Source: Acetofilamentum sp. | GTDB taxonomy: Bacteria > Bacteroidota > Bacteroidia > Bacteroidales > JAFGXI01 | Direction of reading: 5' to 3' | Length of the DNA: 10,166 nt | NCBI GenBank assembly: GCA_020720565.1 | Contig: DYOK01000096.1 | Location: 1-10,166, forward strand | Part shown: one piece after another, positions 8,001 to 10,166 of the stretch | Layout of the letters: each line of letters opens with the position of its first letter | Position numbering within the stretch: the stretch's first letter is position 1 | Notes under the pieces: model-generated | What the model was told of the DNA's origin: nothing | The model's input: the letters and a program-made list of their open reading frames with translations, nothing else | Databases searched by the model: none | Position numbers and translations under genes: made by a program

Positions 8001-8839
8001 ATAATGATAATAAGCGTAAAAGCCAGACCAACGGTGAGTGCAATATCGCGTTTAATTTGCCTTTGATTGGCAAACGCTACGGCACTTGCTCCAATGTAAT
8101 GCATCGACAAATTAGTATTTGCGTAATCTAATTGAGCCTTATAGCGGTCGAGAAGATTAACAATTTTCTCGTTAGATTTTTGATCCTTGGCGTTGGTCTG
8201 AACTAAAATAAAAATGTTTTTAAGGTCGTTCGAAAATAAACGTTCGCTTTGAACCATCATTTTACCCCCCAAGTTAAACTCCTGCAAGTGTTTAAGAGCC
8301 AAAGGAGTCCAACTCATCGGGTCTTTTAAAATAAAACGCTTGATTCCTATACCTGCTGGCGAAAGCAAATTTCGATAATTCGAAGCCATTGTTGCTTTCA
8401 CTGAATCGGAAGAAAGCTTGTTTTCAATGTTTTGGTAATCGGACTCTGTTAGGAAGAAAGGCAAATGTTGATAAAAAAACGAATGCATATCCCCAGTGGC
8501 CTGTTCATCAATTCGATACCGAACCGAAACAATATTAGGGATATGAGCCGAATCAATTTGAGTCACCAATCCATCGGCATAATGAATTAGGCTATCTGCA
8601 CTGAGGCTATCACTTGCCGAAAGCACAATGACTAATTTATCGAGAATTTTTAAATTGTTCAGTAATTTTTGTGGCTCTTCGATTGACGCATCGTGAGGCA
8701 AAACTTTTTTAATGTCGTCGTCTAAACTAACCTGACTTAATCCTAAGGCAATAGAAACCAGCAAAATAGCTAAAAAACCATAGTATGCAAGTCGATTACT
8801 TTTAAAAAATCGGAAAATGGAAATAAATATCGTACTCAT
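5003..8839 (-). CDS. Trifunctional MMPL exporter / PlsC-like acyltransferase / SAM methyltransferase
   Basis: One intact 1278-residue frame holds three enzymes or transporters in series. Residues 1-800 form an MMPL/RND-type exporter. TM1 is at about 16-36, a periplasmic loop at 37-265, TM2-7 at about 266-447, a second periplasmic loop at 448-654, and TM8-12 at about 655-800. The two proton-relay motifs GIAIDY (Asp333) and GLGVDY (Asp723) are both present. After a hydrophobic segment (about 813-847), residues 865-1060 form a 1-acylglycerol-3-phosphate-acyltransferase-like domain with NHQSQLD (His896, Asp901) and FPEGTR (962-967). Residues 1085-1278 form a class I methyltransferase with the SAM-binding motif VVDVGCGYG (1104-1112) and a later DVLHYLP (1172-1178). 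The start overlaps the stop of the upstream glycosyltransferase gene (TAATG), so the two are probably translated together. I recall this architecture from automated annotation of Bacteroidota genomes, near aryl polyene or flexirubin-type clusters. The likely cargo is an acylated, methylated lipid or pigment, but the substrate is inferred only. Confidence 0.93.
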   Translation of the reverse strand: MSTIFISIFRFFKSNRLAYYGFLAILLVSIALGLSQVSLDDDIKKVLPHDASIEEPQKLLNNLKILDKLVIVLSASDSLSADSLIHYADGLVTQIDSAHIPNIVSVRYRIDEQATGDMHSFFYQHLPFFLTESDYQNIENKLSSDSVKATMASNYRNLLSPAGIGIKRFILKDPMSWTPLALKHLQEFNLGGKMMVQSERLFSNDLKNIFILVQTNAKDQKSNEKIVNLLDRYKAQLDYANTNLSMHYIGASAVAFANQRQIKRDIALTVGLAFTLIIIIISMFFGSWKVFPSMFVAAATGSGLSMAVYSFFNGPISALAVGVGSVLLGIAIDYAIQIYAHAQYERNMKSVLRAVTHTILLSSLTNAASFFLLIRIDADAFTDLAWLAGMSVIFVGIFALIFIPQQIKTHRDPRFLPYIDRMFKAMTFSRKTILIGVISFSAVLYFGIDKVRFEADLLKLNYMSESLSADEQYISQLTTVAGKEVYLSAKGENLEDALQANEHALVKLDSLQKKSKIASFSSVSNIYISQAEQQKKIDRWNDFWKQHSKDSLNQHIQKASAELGFKPQAFNAFETWFQTDFKPITHPEWNNIRTLMFDDFISEKDQVYILNIVKMPVSTTSNTHPFYDTFDHQAQWIPFDKQHFSELLLDVLKRNFSTLVTWSSIAVFLLLWFYYGRIELTLISMVPILLSWYWTLGMAGWLGISFNIFNVIISSLIFGLGVDYSIAVTQGLIQEHSTGHQALRSYKLSVLLSALTNIAGVGVMVFAKHPALKSMAAITVIGLTGVMILSFLLLPLMFKFLIQTTKRPRLQWVTMLSFMTSNVSMLFVLLAIPTSLSLVFVLKFVPISLSRKKLIYHHFIQKASKFIVYLNIQTKKTLLGFDKKIFETPKLLISNHQSQLDLVYLLMLHPKIIVFTNQWVWNHGVLKYFVRYADYYPLLDGIDEAVDTLKDKVAQGYSLLIFPEGTRTDNGQIKRFHKGAFKLAENLNLKIQPILLLGLFEALNKHEFFMHKSLTWIKFLPLIDWREPQWGNSLSERTKNIQNLMRNEYAILRQTQIEKGFYRSVVLNRYLYKGPVLEWYAKIKTRLEQNYKFFETQIPKQAKVVDVGCGYGFLLHYLALSSFQRECFGVDYDNDKIEVAQQAAQTVPNLNFATLDVDTDLLPVADVFIVADVLHYLPVESQKKVVQMCYKQLKDGGKLIIRDANADMAVKHQRTRWTEFLSTKVFKFNKTQTDNKELFFINQTTLLEFLTGENAQVEIVDQTKVLSNVTYVIRKNPV

Positions 8840-8841
8840 TA
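8837..8841 (-). promoter_or_regulatory. Overlapping stop/start (TAATG) coupling two genes
   Basis: On the minus strand the TAA stop of the glycosyltransferase gene shares its last A with the ATG of the MMPL fusion gene. This 1-nt overlap is a classic arrangement for translational coupling and indicates a single transcript. Confidence 0.85.
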
Positions 8842-10038
8842 GCTTTGTGGTCGAAATTTACGTAACAAAAAGAAAGACAATACAAATGTGAGTATCGCTG
8901 CTACAATACTAAACACAACAGCTCCTACTAAATATTGCATTGCTTCGTGCGTCACAGTTTGTATGGACATTTCCGAAATATTAACCCAAGGCGATCCCCC
9001 ATAAATTAAAGCTCCTGTAACAAAACTTAAATACAAAATTATGGGTGTAAAAGGCGGAATGCTAATATTTGCAGCTAAAATGACCAAAGGCTTGTTTAAT
9101 TTTAAAATGTAAGCCAAACCAATGGCCGTCATTAATTGATACCCCCATATTGGGACTATACCTACAAAAACACCAATGGCTGCCGATATTGAAAGTTTTA
9201 AATTGGTATCAGGGGTTTCGATGGTCATTTGTGCCAGATATTTTTTAAATCCAATTTTACGAATGTGTTGAACATACATCTTGGGGTGCATCCATAATAT
9301 AGCCAGCAAGACCAAAACAGAATTCAGGATACTAATTCGTGTAAAATCTTTAAACGGTCTAAAATGACTAATACGGTCGGCCTCATACAATACTTTTATT
9401 GGAACTGGTACCACTTTCACACCTTTCCAAGCCAATCGTACAATTATCTCAATTTCGAATTCGAACTTACGTGTAAAAAACCGCATCCCTTTGATAGGCT
9501 CAAGGGGATACATTCTATAACCCGATTGTGTATCGGGCATTTTAATACCAGTTTCTGCCCAAAACCAAAAATTGGAAAACCGATTTCCAAAACTGCTTTT
9601 TCCAGGCACACCAGCTTGGTTCATATTTCTGGCTCCTATTGCTAAAACAGGTTCTTGCTCGGGTAATAATGACAGGAAATTACCCATATCATCGGGAAAA
9701 TGCTGACCATCACTATCTATTGTGATTGCATATTGGTATCCGCTTTCGATGGCATGTCGGAAGCCCGTTTGCAAAGCTTTCCCCTTACCCATATTTATTT
9801 TGTGATTAACAACACTAAAGCCAGAAAAGCTGTTCAATATTTCTTCAGTTTTATCTATTGAACCATCATTGACTACAATTAAAAATTCAAAAACTTCAAC
9901 CAAGCCATTTAATACAGATTCTAACTTTGGGGCGTTATTGTATGTCGGCATGATCACACAACATGCATGCGCTTTGAGTGATAATAATAAATCGACTGTA
10001 GACCCTGAATTTTCAGAAGTTATATCGTGGTTTTTCAA
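8839..10038 (-). CDS. Family 2 glycosyltransferase with C-terminal DUF2062 membrane domain
   Basis: The protein has 399 residues. The N-terminal GT-A fold of the dolichyl-phosphate-mannose-synthase type runs from about 25 to 240. CVIMPTYNN (27-35) opens the Rossmann-like fold, VVNDGSID is at 55-62, and the metal/nucleotide-sugar site is IDSDGQH (107-113). DTQSGYRMYP (169-178) is typical of this subgroup. An amphipathic or membrane segment follows (about 235-250), then a DUF2062 domain (about 255-395) with strongly hydrophobic helices near 283-311, 316-345 and 368-393. It probably transfers a sugar from a nucleotide donor to a lipid-like acceptor at the cytoplasmic face of the inner membrane; donor and acceptor are not readable. 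It forms an operon with the downstream MMPL fusion. No ATG lies in frame upstream of residue 30, which is inside the fold, so I accept the TTG at 10036-10038. The frame stays open upstream to a stop near 10116, but that stretch has no better start. Confidence 0.9.
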   Translation of the reverse strand: MKNHDITSENSGSTVDLLLSLKAHACCVIMPTYNNAPKLESVLNGLVEVFEFLIVVNDGSIDKTEEILNSFSGFSVVNHKINMGKGKALQTGFRHAIESGYQYAITIDSDGQHFPDDMGNFLSLLPEQEPVLAIGARNMNQAGVPGKSSFGNRFSNFWFWAETGIKMPDTQSGYRMYPLEPIKGMRFFTRKFEFEIEIIVRLAWKGVKVVPVPIKVLYEADRISHFRPFKDFTRISILNSVLVLLAILWMHPKMYVQHIRKIGFKKYLAQMTIETPDTNLKLSISAAIGVFVGIVPIWGYQLMTAIGLAYILKLNKPLVILAANISIPPFTPIILYLSFVTGALIYGGSPWVNISEMSIQTVTHEAMQYLVGAVVFSIVAAILTFVLSFFLLRKFRPQS

Positions 10039-10166
10039 TGTTATGATTGTAAAAGATAGAATTTGTAAAAGTAAAAGAAAATAAAGTTTAGATTGAGTTG
10101 TTTTTATTTTTTTTCAGTTGTTTAGATTATTAAAGATTCAAGTCTTTTTTCGAACACATTCCAAAT
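10039..10166. other. AT-rich leader upstream of the glycosyltransferase gene
   Basis: These 128 bases at the right edge contain no recognisable gene. Read leftward, the nearest promoter-like element is a TATCTTTT (7 of 8 matches to TAnnTTTG) close to the start codon, without a convincing -33 partner. The region may be a promoter or just a gap inside a longer operon that continues beyond the window. Confidence 0.4.

Noticed and set aside
5003..8839. The possibility that the fusion is two or three genes joined by a sequence error
   Set aside because: The frame is continuous, the linkers look natural, and each domain is complete. There is no internal start with a convincing leader at the junctions, and I recall the same architecture elsewhere in Bacteroidota.
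9364..9645. A 93-codon plus-strand frame
   Set aside because: It is antisense to the conserved part of the glycosyltransferase, and its translation resembles no known protein.
10132..10150. A short stem followed by T residues on the plus strand near the right edge
   Set aside because: The stem is only about 5 bp and AT-rich, and no plus-strand gene ends there.

Overview
The window looks like chromosomal DNA of a member of the Bacteroidota. The evidence is AT-rich intergenic sequence, A-rich leaders without clear Shine-Dalgarno motifs, TAnnTTTG-type -7 promoter elements, and the gene families themselves: a DUF2062-tailed glycosyltransferase, an MMPL/acyltransferase/methyltransferase fusion, and a HAMP-GAF sensor whose coiled coil contains a stretch I associate with that phylum. 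I cannot place it below phylum. There is no sign of a mobile element, phage, CRISPR array, rRNA or tRNA.

Layout. On the left, a complete acyl-CoA dehydrogenase gene (minus strand, 94-1236) ends at a near-perfect intrinsic terminator (37-67). A 344-bp divergent promoter region separates it from anmK (plus strand, 1581-2636), which encodes the kinase for recycled anhydro-N-acetylmuramic acid. A 220-bp gap follows and contains a large inverted repeat (2699-2758). Next comes a 694-residue membrane sensor (plus, 2857-4941) with the order TM, double Cache, TM, HAMP, GAF, coiled coil. No recognisable output domain follows.

On the right, two minus-strand genes converge on the sensor and form an operon. 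The upstream one (8839-10038) is a family 2 glycosyltransferase with a C-terminal DUF2062 membrane domain. Its stop codon overlaps the start of the second gene as TAATG. The second gene (5003-8839) encodes a 1278-residue protein that joins a full 12-helix MMPL/RND-type exporter, a PlsC-like acyltransferase and a class I SAM-dependent methyltransferase.

How the genes may work together. The glycosyltransferase and the exporter/acyltransferase/methyltransferase fusion are best read as the assembly, tailoring and export end of a lipid-like product pathway. From general knowledge, such genes accompany aryl polyene and flexirubin (dialkylresorcinol-linked pigment) clusters in Bacteroidota. The core synthases would have to lie to the right of this window. 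The dehydrogenase, anmK and sensor genes show no clear functional link to that pair or to each other. I see ordinary, intact genes with one striking fusion, and no convincing evidence of an entirely undescribed system.
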